From M0103 sp040386155 (lineage in GTDB: Bacteria > Bacteroidota > Bacteroidia > Flavobacteriales_D > Crocinitomicaceae), in contig JAZKFZ010000001.1 of NCBI GenBank assembly GCA_040386155.1, forward strand, positions 434,001 to 498,000: a stretch of DNA of 64,000 nt, read 5' to 3'. The translations under genes and the position numbers were made by a program. Shown here one piece after another: positions 25,154 to 32,526 of the stretch (position 1 is its first letter; each line of letters opens with the position of its first letter). The notes under the pieces are model-generated. The model saw only the letters and a list, made by a program, of their open reading frames with translations. It ran no database searches and was not told where the DNA came from.

Positions 25154-26050
25154 ATGAAAAATCTATTTTTAGCATTGTCGTTGCTGCTGTCTTTAGGTTC
25201 AAACGCACAATCAATTTGTTTCGTTTCTGCCGATTATGATAGCGGAGAAAATTTCATTGTCTTTTGGGAAAGACCACTTGATTTTGTGAATTATGATAGC
25301 GTTTTTATTTATAGACGACTTCCAGCAACAGAGCCTTCCTTCACAAAAATAGGTGCAACACATATGTCGTTAGAAAGTTCGTATTTTGAGGATGAAAACG
25401 TAACAACCTATATTACAACAGATTATGCAATTTCTTTTTTGGGTACTAATGGAGTAGAAACGGTGTTGTCGTACTACCACCGTCCTGTGATTTTAGATTA
25501 CCAAGCTGGAAATCTGGTGTGGACAATGTATGAGAAGCAGTTTGTAACAGGAGATAGCTGGATTGCTTCATACAGATGTATGCGCGATCAATTAGGCCTT
25601 GGTTTCTACGACGAAATGGGGGCATGGGATGCTACAGGGACTAATGGCAGTTGGTTTGATTCTCAAGCACAAGGAACTACAGATGAATACACCTACCAGA
25701 TGCAAATGGATATGCCTGTTTGTGTAGTTACAGGAAGAGCAAACATTAATACCTCGCGTTCAAACATCAAAAATCAATTTTCTAATGCAGAAGCAGGAAT
25801 TGCTGAAAATGAAACTATTTCATTCAATTTGGCGCCTAATCCAATGATCGATTTTATTAATGTGAATCTTGATCCAAAGTTCCTTTCTAGCGAGTTTATG
25901 GTGTCTGATGCCAGTGGTAAAATAATTCATCAAGGAGTCATTAATGCAGAAGATATTACCTTAGATATGAGTGCTGTTTCCAATGGAACGTACATGTTTA
26001 CCGTGAAATTTGATGGTAAGTTGAATTCAAAATTCTTTCTTAAAAATTAA
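25154..26050 (+). CDS. Secreted T9SS protein, second tandem paralog
   Basis: 298 residues starting 13 nt after the first copy, so the two share a transcript. Signal peptide MKNLFLALSLLLSLGSNAQ; conserved blocks SICFVSADYDSGENFIVFWERP, YDSVFIYRR, NLVWTMYEKQFVTGDSWIASYRCMRDQLG and INTSRSNIKNQFSN; type A tail beginning LAPNPMIDFINVNL. The coding DNA around the INTSRSNIK block differs from the first copy mostly at third codon positions, so the duplication is old and the protein is under purifying selection there. A terminator follows. Confidence 0.75.
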   Translation: MKNLFLALSLLLSLGSNAQSICFVSADYDSGENFIVFWERPLDFVNYDSVFIYRRLPATEPSFTKIGATHMSLESSYFEDENVTTYITTDYAISFLGTNGVETVLSYYHRPVILDYQAGNLVWTMYEKQFVTGDSWIASYRCMRDQLGLGFYDEMGAWDATGTNGSWFDSQAQGTTDEYTYQMQMDMPVCVVTGRANINTSRSNIKNQFSNAEAGIAENETISFNLAPNPMIDFINVNLDPKFLSSEFMVSDASGKIIHQGVINAEDITLDMSAVSNGTYMFTVKFDGKLNSKFFLKN

Positions 26051-26067
26051 AAATTTGTAATTTTTTG

Positions 26068-26098
26068 AAAGCCATCTTAGTAATAGGGTGGCTTTTTT
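26068..26098 (+). terminator. Terminator after the second paralog
   Basis: Inverted repeat AAAGCCA...TGGCTTT with an imperfect upper stem and a T run, 18 nt after the stop. It separates the first two paralogs from the third. Confidence 0.7.
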
Positions 26099-26170
26099 CG
26101 TGATTTAATCAAATCATACTTCATTTTGTTGTAAACATTTATTGTTCAAACTATTAATGGATGAAATTTA

Positions 26171-26202
26171 ATTGGTGACTACTAAATTGTAGTGTACCTT
26201 TG
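26171..26202 (+). promoter_or_regulatory. Promoter of the third INTSRSNIK paralog
   Basis: ATTG at 26171-26174, a 20-nt spacer and TACCTTTG at 26195-26202. It lies about 22 nt before the ATG at 26225. Confidence 0.5.
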
Positions 26203-26224
26203 TACTACTTTTATATACTTTGAA

Positions 26225-27187
26225 ATGAAAAACTATACCCAATTCAAGCTCTTGTTGGCATTTTTATCGTTATCGCTCTATTCTACCTCGCAAGAAATTT
26301 GCTTGGTAACAGCAGATTTTAATGAAGCCACTAAGTATCAGGTGATGTGGGAACGACCTGCTGATGCTAATTTATACGATAGTGTTTTTATTTATCGAAA
26401 GAGACCGTTCTACGATCTGTTTTATGCAAAAATTGGAAGCGTTGCAATGGAAGCAGATTCAACAGTAATAACAGACATGAGTTCTAATACCATAGTTAAA
26501 TCACAATACAAAATTGCATTTTTGAAGCTAGACGGAACACTGACGCCAAGGTCAGAGTGGCATCAACCAATGGTATTAAATTACAGTGGTGGAACGTTGT
26601 TTTGGACATTGTATGCCAAAGAAAATCAGGTCGATGAAACATGGGTTGCTAGCTATAGTGCATACAGAGAAGACTTTTTTGGAAATACATTTAGTACTTT
26701 TTTAGGAACTTGGGCAACACAAGCTTCGGGTTCAATCGACTACTATTTTGATTCTCAAGCCACTACATTCCCCACAGCTCGTTACCAAATTGAAGCTGAG
26801 GTCGGAGATTGTGAAATCTCCTATGAACGCGTAAATATACACACATCAAGATCTAATATCAAACAGCAATTTCCCAATGAAGACTCTACAGTTGTTATTA
26901 ATGACGAGGTAACGGAAGATCCAGAACTTTCCGCTGGCATCGAAGAACAGGAAATCAATTTCTTCATTTCTCCCAATCCATTAAACTCTTTTATGAATAT
27001 CCTTGTTCACCCAACAATGTTAGGCGATGAGTATATCATTTGTGACGCTGCAGGAAAAATTGTTTATCGTTCCAGAGTTGAGGGAATACAATCAAGTATT
27101 GATACAAGAGAGCTACAAAAGGGAACCTATTTCTTCACCTTGAAATCAAATGAACTATTGCTGTCTAAAGTATTTATCAAAAATTAG
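26225..27187 (+). CDS. Secreted T9SS protein, third tandem paralog
   Basis: 320 residues from the ATG at 26225, chosen because it opens a signal peptide (MKNYTQFKLLLAFLSLSLYSTSQ); a start 33 nt upstream would lie in the promoter. It is the most diverged copy: EICLVTADFNEATKYQVMWERP, YDSVFIYRK, TLFWTLYAKENQVDETWVASYSAYRED, and the signature as INIH-free variant NIHTSRSNIKQQF. A short acidic linker (DEVTEDPELSAG) precedes the type A tail (ISPNPLNSFMNI). It has its own promoter and terminator, so it can be expressed separately from the other two. Confidence 0.75.
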   Translation: MKNYTQFKLLLAFLSLSLYSTSQEICLVTADFNEATKYQVMWERPADANLYDSVFIYRKRPFYDLFYAKIGSVAMEADSTVITDMSSNTIVKSQYKIAFLKLDGTLTPRSEWHQPMVLNYSGGTLFWTLYAKENQVDETWVASYSAYREDFFGNTFSTFLGTWATQASGSIDYYFDSQATTFPTARYQIEAEVGDCEISYERVNIHTSRSNIKQQFPNEDSTVVINDEVTEDPELSAGIEEQEINFFISPNPLNSFMNILVHPTMLGDEYIICDAAGKIVYRSRVEGIQSSIDTRELQKGTYFFTLKSNELLLSKVFIKN

Positions 27188-27208
27188 GTCTAATCACACA
27201 AATAAATG

Positions 27209-27239
27209 AAGGCTAACTCTTAATGAATTAGCCTTTTTT
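27209..27239 (+). terminator. Terminator after the third paralog
   Basis: Perfect 8-bp stem AAGGCTAA/TTAGCCTT with an 11-nt loop followed by six T residues, 21 nt after the stop. Confidence 0.8.
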
Positions 27240-27351
27240 GTTTACTATTACCAAAGTAAAATGATGATCGCTATTGCTAAAAAGGATTTTAGCTTTATTT
27301 TTGAAAGACTGATTCAATTCTCCTAGACTGAGAAATTATTTTTAAGATAGA

Positions 27352-30300
27352 ATGCTTACATTAAAACACCTGAAAATTAAGAAGGCAACACTAGCACTCG
27401 TTTTGTTGTTTTCTAGTTCATTTTCCGTGTTTTCCCAAAAGTATAATGTTTTAAATTATACCACCAAAGACGGACTTCCATCCCAAATTATTAACGATTT
27501 GTTTCAAGACAATGAAGGTTATTTTTGGATTGCCACACAGTCTGGAATATCACGTTTCAATGGAAACGATTTTTCTGATTTTGCACCTGTCAAGGCGTTG
27601 GAGGGAATTGATGCAGTTTCGGTAGTGCAAGACAGTAAAGGCCGCATAATTTTAGGAACAAATACCAGCGGAATTTTCATTTATGACTATAAAAAAACCA
27701 TTCATTTTGATGAGAATTCTGGACTCAAATCAAATGTAATTCGAAAAATATTTATTGATCACGATGATGTGGTTTGGGTATTAACTTCAGCAGGGGTTTA
27801 CCAATTAATTAACGATCGACCAGTTCTTTTCAAGGATAGTAAGCAACTCTTTGATAAAGGTGTTTTATCGATGACACAAAACAAGAAAGGTGATTTTTAT
27901 TTCGGAACGCAAGGGAATCATCTGGTGAAATACGATACGCAAAAGAAATTTACCTATTTCAATGAGGCAAATGGAATCACCGACAATTATATTTTTTCAA
28001 TTAGTACCATCGGCGATAGTGTGCTTTTAGGAACTACAAGTAAGGGAGTTCTGGTAGGTTATAAAGGTCAATTTCGCCCATTAGCAGTTCCCGGGATTAG
28101 TCAGGAGTGGATTTCAGCAATTATTCCAAAATCGAAAGGATTTTACATCATATCTTCTTCTGGTGCAGTAGATTACAAATTGAATGGAACGTATTCAATG
28201 ATTACGGAAGAAAATGGGTTAACAACGAATGATCTTTTTAATGGATTTTTTGATCGAGAAGGCAATTTGTGGCTATCATCTAGTAATGGAATTTCATGTA
28301 TTCGTAAGCAGCAAATTATTTCTCTTGATTCAGATTCAGGTCTATCCAACGAGAAGATTAGTTGTCTTGCCAAACTGTCCAACGGTTTAGTAGCTGCCGG
28401 AACATACGGTATGGGTATCAATTTAATCGATGCTTCAGGAAAGGTGGTAAAACACATTATTTCTCCTGAATTGGAAAACTCAAAAGTGACCTGTATCTAT
28501 GAAATTCCAGATAGAAATGAAATTTGGGTGGGAGGTGAGCAAACGAATTATGGTATTATCATTTTAGATACAAAAAATGGGTATAAGGTAAAGAACACTA
28601 TTAAGCATTTTAATAATATTTACCTTCAAACAATTACTAAAATTGAGCAGGACGCCTCAAAAAGAATTTGGGTGGGAACGTTTAATGCAGGATTGTTTTG
28701 TATCACCGGTTCAAAAATAGAACGCTTTGGAAGTCAAAATGGCTTGCCTTCTAATGAGATTTACACCTTTTGCCTGGACCACAATAGCAATCCTTGGGTG
28801 AGCATCTATCAGAAGGGATTATACAAAAAAGCGGGTGCTACTTTCCAAAAAGTGTATGATGAAAAATGGATGAACGATAAGTACATTCTCAGTTTGCAAA
28901 AAGGCTCCAATCAATCTATTTTGGTTGGTACAAAAGCCGCTGGTTTGGTGATTGTTAAAGACAAGACCTTTAAAACGATTAGCACTTCCAATGGTTTACT
29001 TTCGAATGCTATTCAGTCTATCGAACTAGTTGGAGACCAAATTTGGTTAGGGACAAATCGAGGTCTCAATTTATTAGTTCCCCAAAACGGAAGCTACAAG
29101 ATTATAACTTTTGACCAACGAAGTGGTTTGAAAAATACTGAAATACAGCAAAATGCAATTGCTTCTACGAATGGATTTGTTTGGGTAGGAAGCAGCACAG
29201 GAATTTCGCGGGTCTTGACTGATCAAGGTGGTGGAAGCGATGTATTGCCTTTTATTCGAATTCAAGGGGTGAAACTTTTCTTTAACGACATCGATTGGAA
29301 GGAAAAAAATGGAGTTGAGGTGGACAAGCAGGGAATTCCTACAAAATTGGATTTAGGTTACAAAGAAAATCACCTTACTTTTTCTTTTTCCGCGATGACC
29401 AATAGTTCTGTTTTTTACACCTACATCATGGAAAATCAAGATGAGGAATGGACACCATTAACCGATAAACGCGACGTAACTTATTCAAATTTAAATCCTG
29501 GTGAATACATCTTCAAAATTAAATCGGTTGATAATTACGGAAATGAAAGTGCTATTTTATCGATTCCCGTTATAGTCAATAGTCCATGGTGGCAAACGTG
29601 GTGGTTTAGAATCACTGCCTTACTATTGGGAGCTATTGCACTTATTGCTTATCTACGTTACCGAGAAAAAAGTTATAAAGACCGTCAGCAAGTATTGGAA
29701 AGTACAGTGCAAGAGCGAACTAGTGAGTTGTATCAAAAGAACAAAGAAATATTGGACAGTATCACTTACGCAAAGCGAATTCAAACAGCCATGTTGCCTT
29801 CGCATGAGTTGTTGGAAGCTGAATTTAAGCGAATTTTTGTAGTATATCGACCTAAGGATATTGTGGCAGGCGATTTTTATTGGTTCGATAAGGTGGATGG
29901 AAAGGTACTGATTGCAGTGGCAGATTGTACTGGTCATGGTGTCCCTGGCGCCATGGTTTCTGTGGTCTGTAACAATGCATTGAATAGAGCTACTCGTGAG
30001 TTTGGGATTACACAACCCGCAAGTTTGTTGAACAAAACGCGTGAATTGATTTTGGCTGAATTGTCGAAAAGTAATGAGGATGTAAACGATGGAATGGATA
30101 TTTCCCTGGCTACAATCGATAGCGAGAATGGTAAAATTGAGTGGGCTGGTGCAAATAATCCTTTGTGGATTTTATCGAAGGAAAAAGGCGGTTTTGTGGA
30201 AATTAAGGGAGATAAACAACCAGTGGGTCGCCACATCAATAATTTGGCATTCACCAACCACGAGATTGTTGTGAAGAAGGGAGATATTCTTTATTTCTTT

Positions 30301-30495
30301 ACGGACGGATTAGCTGATCAATTTGGAGGCGAGAAAGGGAAGAAATTGAAGTCGATGGGCTTAAAGGAACTACTTCTAGAATGTGCGAACTATACTATGG
30401 AGGATCAGAAAGTAGAATTGGAATCGAAATTTGACCAATGGAAAGGCGAGTATGAGCAAATCGATGATGTTTGTCTTATCGGCATTAAAATCTAA
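27352..30495 (+). CDS. Propeller sensor with SpoIIE-type PP2C phosphatase output
   Basis: 1047 residues. A signal-anchor (about 10-29) is followed by about 600 residues of two-component-regulator propeller repeats (YNVLNYTTKDGLPSQIINDLFQDNEGYFWIATQSGISRF and at least ten similar units), forming two periplasmic seven-bladed propellers. A Y_Y_Y domain (about 650-740) leads to one membrane helix (about 748-770) and a coiled coil (QQVLESTVQERTSELYQKNKEIL). The output is a SpoIIE-like PP2C domain (about 810-1047), with metal-binding aspartates in AGDFYWFD, VADCTGHGVPGAM and IDDVCLI. Known relatives usually end in a histidine kinase. Here the output would dephosphorylate a serine/threonine phosphoprotein such as an anti-sigma antagonist; no such partner is adjacent. 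Confidence 0.88.
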   Translation: MLTLKHLKIKKATLALVLLFSSSFSVFSQKYNVLNYTTKDGLPSQIINDLFQDNEGYFWIATQSGISRFNGNDFSDFAPVKALEGIDAVSVVQDSKGRIILGTNTSGIFIYDYKKTIHFDENSGLKSNVIRKIFIDHDDVVWVLTSAGVYQLINDRPVLFKDSKQLFDKGVLSMTQNKKGDFYFGTQGNHLVKYDTQKKFTYFNEANGITDNYIFSISTIGDSVLLGTTSKGVLVGYKGQFRPLAVPGISQEWISAIIPKSKGFYIISSSGAVDYKLNGTYSMITEENGLTTNDLFNGFFDREGNLWLSSSNGISCIRKQQIISLDSDSGLSNEKISCLAKLSNGLVAAGTYGMGINLIDASGKVVKHIISPELENSKVTCIYEIPDRNEIWVGGEQTNYGIIILDTKNGYKVKNTIKHFNNIYLQTITKIEQDASKRIWVGTFNAGLFCITGSKIERFGSQNGLPSNEIYTFCLDHNSNPWVSIYQKGLYKKAGATFQKVYDEKWMNDKYILSLQKGSNQSILVGTKAAGLVIVKDKTFKTISTSNGLLSNAIQSIELVGDQIWLGTNRGLNLLVPQNGSYKIITFDQRSGLKNTEIQQNAIASTNGFVWVGSSTGISRVLTDQGGGSDVLPFIRIQGVKLFFNDIDWKEKNGVEVDKQGIPTKLDLGYKENHLTFSFSAMTNSSVFYTYIMENQDEEWTPLTDKRDVTYSNLNPGEYIFKIKSVDNYGNESAILSIPVIVNSPWWQTWWFRITALLLGAIALIAYLRYREKSYKDRQQVLESTVQERTSELYQKNKEILDSITYAKRIQTAMLPSHELLEAEFKRIFVVYRPKDIVAGDFYWFDKVDGKVLIAVADCTGHGVPGAMVSVVCNNALNRATREFGITQPASLLNKTRELILAELSKSNEDVNDGMDISLATIDSENGKIEWAGANNPLWILSKEKGGFVEIKGDKQPVGRHINNLAFTNHEIVVKKGDILYFFTDGLADQFGGEKGKKLKSMGLKELLLECANYTMEDQKVELESKFDQWKGEYEQIDDVCLIGIKI

Positions 30496-30501
30496 GCCTT
30501 T

Positions 30502-31320
30502 CTAGCTAAAATGAATGTGCTGAGCTGATACTGGTTCTTGATAGAAATTGGAAGCCTTTTCATTAAAAATTGCTGCATTTTCTGTCGTCAAGAATTGAAC
30601 GTTTGCATTTTTTGAGCACTGCTGATCTATTTCAGGATGTCGGATTAAATAATCTGCTAGCTTTTCAGCCACTATTGCGCCTTGTGAAAGCACTTTGATA
30701 TGATCAGGAAGAAATTCTTCAATGATGTCTTTAACGAGCGGATAATGCGTGCAAGCGAGCACAATGGTATCAATTTGGGAATCCAGCTCCAGCAATCGTT
30801 CTAAATCTTCATAGATAAACATCTTACCTGCCACAGAATCAAATGATCCATTTTCAATGAGTGGTACCCACATCGGACAAGCATGTTGCTCAACAGTAAT
30901 CTGTGGGGCAAATTTCTTTAGTTCTAACACATACGATTCAGACCGAACAGTTCCTTCTGTTGCAAGAATACCAATATGATTTGTTTTTGTGTAGTTGGCA
31001 ATTTCTTCAGCACTTGGTCGAATAACTCCCAAAACACGCTTGTTTGCAGCGATGATTGGTAAATCATTTTGTTGAATTGTTCGCAATGCTTTCGCCGATG
31101 CTGTATTGCAAGCAAGAATAACAAGTGAACAACCTCGCGAGAACAACTCTTTTACGGCTTCTAAGGTGTATTCATAGACAACATCAAATGATCTTGTTCC
31201 GTAGGGTGCTCGCGCGTTATCACCGAGGTATAAATAGTCATACGCTGGCAAGCGCTTTTTCAGTTCAGAAAGAACAGTTAATCCACCGTAACCAGAATCA
31301 AATACACCAATAGGACCCAT
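30502..31320 (-). CDS. murI: Glutamate racemase
   Basis: 272 residues with the paired catalytic cysteines Cys71 (LACNTAS) and Cys190 (LACTHYPL), plus Asp8/Ser9 in VFDSGYGG. It makes D-glutamate for peptidoglycan. It ends 7 nt from the convergent phosphatase gene. Its promoter overlaps the terminator of the upstream ompH operon, and the -7 box ends 5 nt before the ATG. So it is transcribed independently of ompH, probably as a leaderless mRNA. Confidence 0.95.
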   Translation of the reverse strand: MGPIGVFDSGYGGLTVLSELKKRLPAYDYLYLGDNARAPYGTRSFDVVYEYTLEAVKELFSRGCSLVILACNTASAKALRTIQQNDLPIIAANKRVLGVIRPSAEEIANYTKTNHIGILATEGTVRSESYVLELKKFAPQITVEQHACPMWVPLIENGSFDSVAGKMFIYEDLERLLELDSQIDTIVLACTHYPLVKDIIEEFLPDHIKVLSQGAIVAEKLADYLIRHPEIDQQCSKNANVQFLTTENAAIFNEKASNFYQEPVSAQHIHFS

Positions 31321-31325
31321 AATAC

Positions 31326-31358
31326 CAAAGGTAAATAAAAAACCCCGAATCCAACAAA
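31326..31358 (-). promoter_or_regulatory. murI promoter embedded in the ompH terminator
   Basis: On the minus strand TTTG at 31358-31355, a 21-nt spacer and TACCTTTG at 31333-31326. The TTTG lies in the loop of the terminator hairpin, and the terminator's T run forms part of the spacer. The ATG follows the -7 box after 5 nt. Confidence 0.65.
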
Positions 31359-31370
31359 GGAATCGGGGTT
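31334..31370 (-). terminator. Terminator of the uppS-bamA-ompH operon
   Basis: On the minus strand a 12-bp stem (31370-31359 with 31352-31341, one mismatch) with a 6-nt loop is followed by a T run, 21 nt after the ompH stop. It is very GC-rich at its base for this genome. Confidence 0.85.
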
Positions 31371-31391
31371 CTAAAAATTGAATAATTTTTA

Positions 31392-31907
31392 TTATTTTTT
31401 CATAGAAGCTGCGTCTAAAAGAAGTAATTCAGTCATAACTTCAGCTGTGCAATCTGTTCCACCTTTAAAGTATAGTGTTACTGATTCATCAATAATGTAA
31501 TTTAATTTCTTGCGTTCAGCAACAATATCAACTGCTTTTTGAACTCTTTCCAAAATTGGTTTGTTCAATTCAGAGCTATAGATTTGCATTTCTTGTTGCA
31601 ATGATTGTTGTCTTTCTTGCAAAGCCTGCTCTTTTTTCATGATTTTCTCTTGCTCAATTTTTTGAATTACAGGAGACAAGTTGGCAGAAGTTGCATCGTA
31701 TTTTGCATAAGAAGCTTCCAAGTCTTTTTGCATTTCCTGCAATTCCTTGTAACCATTTTCTTCAAATTTTTTCAACTCAACAATTGCTGCTTTACGAGAA
31801 GCTAATGTATCTAACAATTTTTGTGAATTTACGTGACCAACTTTTGATTGAGCAGATGCAAATCCTGCTGTTGCTACTACCATTAAGGCCAAAATCAACT
31901 TTTTCAT
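31392..31907 (-). CDS. OmpH/Skp-family periplasmic chaperone, copy 2
   Basis: 171 residues with signal peptide MKKLILALMVVATAGFASAQ. It contains the SKVGHVNSQKLLDTLASRKAA opening and long coiled-coil helices (about 40-120, Lys/Glu/Gln-rich), the two-pronged jellyfish fold of Skp. It would hold unfolded outer-membrane proteins in the periplasm on the way to BamA. It lies 24 nt after the other ompH copy and downstream of bamA, the usual Bacteroidota arrangement. The C-terminus (DCTAEVMTELLLLDAASMKK) is longer than in E. coli Skp. Confidence 0.85.
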   Translation of the reverse strand: MKKLILALMVVATAGFASAQSKVGHVNSQKLLDTLASRKAAIVELKKFEENGYKELQEMQKDLEASYAKYDATSANLSPVIQKIEQEKIMKKEQALQERQQSLQQEMQIYSSELNKPILERVQKAVDIVAERKKLNYIIDESVTLYFKGGTDCTAEVMTELLLLDAASMKK

Positions 31908-31931
31908 TTTTCGTTTGTGTTATTTAGATTA

Positions 31932-32444
31932 TTAATTACTAGCCTTCATTTCTTTCAAAACTTCATCGCTAATATCCAGTTTACTGTCTGCATAGACAAG
32001 ATTACTTTGATTTGCCTTATCAAAAACAAATTGGTAATTGCGTTTTGATGCTACTTTCTGCATGGCGTCATACACTGCATCTTGAATTGGTTTGATGAGT
32101 TCCTGACGTTTTTGAAAATAGTCTCCACTGACTCCAAAACGAAGCTTTTGCATTTCCATCGCTTCAGTTTCTAATTTTTCAATTTCCTCTTTTCGTTTTT
32201 GCTTTTCTTCAACAGGGAGTAAAACTTCTTCCTTCGCAAAGTTATCTTTCTTTATTTTGATGACTTTATAGCGTTCTTCCACTTCCTCCTGCCAACGTTT
32301 TGCAAGCTTATCTAGTTTATCCTTTGCTTCAGTATATTCTGGCACGTTTGACAAAATATAATCTGAATCTATGTAGGCATACTTTTGAGCATTTGCAAAG
32401 TACGTGCCAAACAGTAAAAATAGAAAGAATAGTATATTTTTCAT
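31932..32444 (-). CDS. OmpH/Skp-family periplasmic chaperone, copy 1
   Basis: 170 residues with signal peptide MKNILFFLFLLFGTYFANAQ, then KYAYIDSDYILSNVPEYTEAKDKLDKLAKRW and a long charged coiled coil, ending in a Skp-like beta strand (YQFVFDKANQSNLVYADSKLDISDEVL). It resembles copy 2 in layout but differs in sequence, so the pair is an old duplication and may bind different clients. It starts 82 nt after the bamA stop. Confidence 0.87.
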   Translation of the reverse strand: MKNILFFLFLLFGTYFANAQKYAYIDSDYILSNVPEYTEAKDKLDKLAKRWQEEVEERYKVIKIKKDNFAKEEVLLPVEEKQKRKEEIEKLETEAMEMQKLRFGVSGDYFQKRQELIKPIQDAVYDAMQKVASKRNYQFVFDKANQSNLVYADSKLDISDEVLKEMKASN

Positions 32445-32526
32445 TTAGTTATTCGTTGTTGATGCTTACCAAAGCAGATAATTAACGGTTAGGAACGGCC
32501 AAGTTACACATTTTATTACATTTCAT

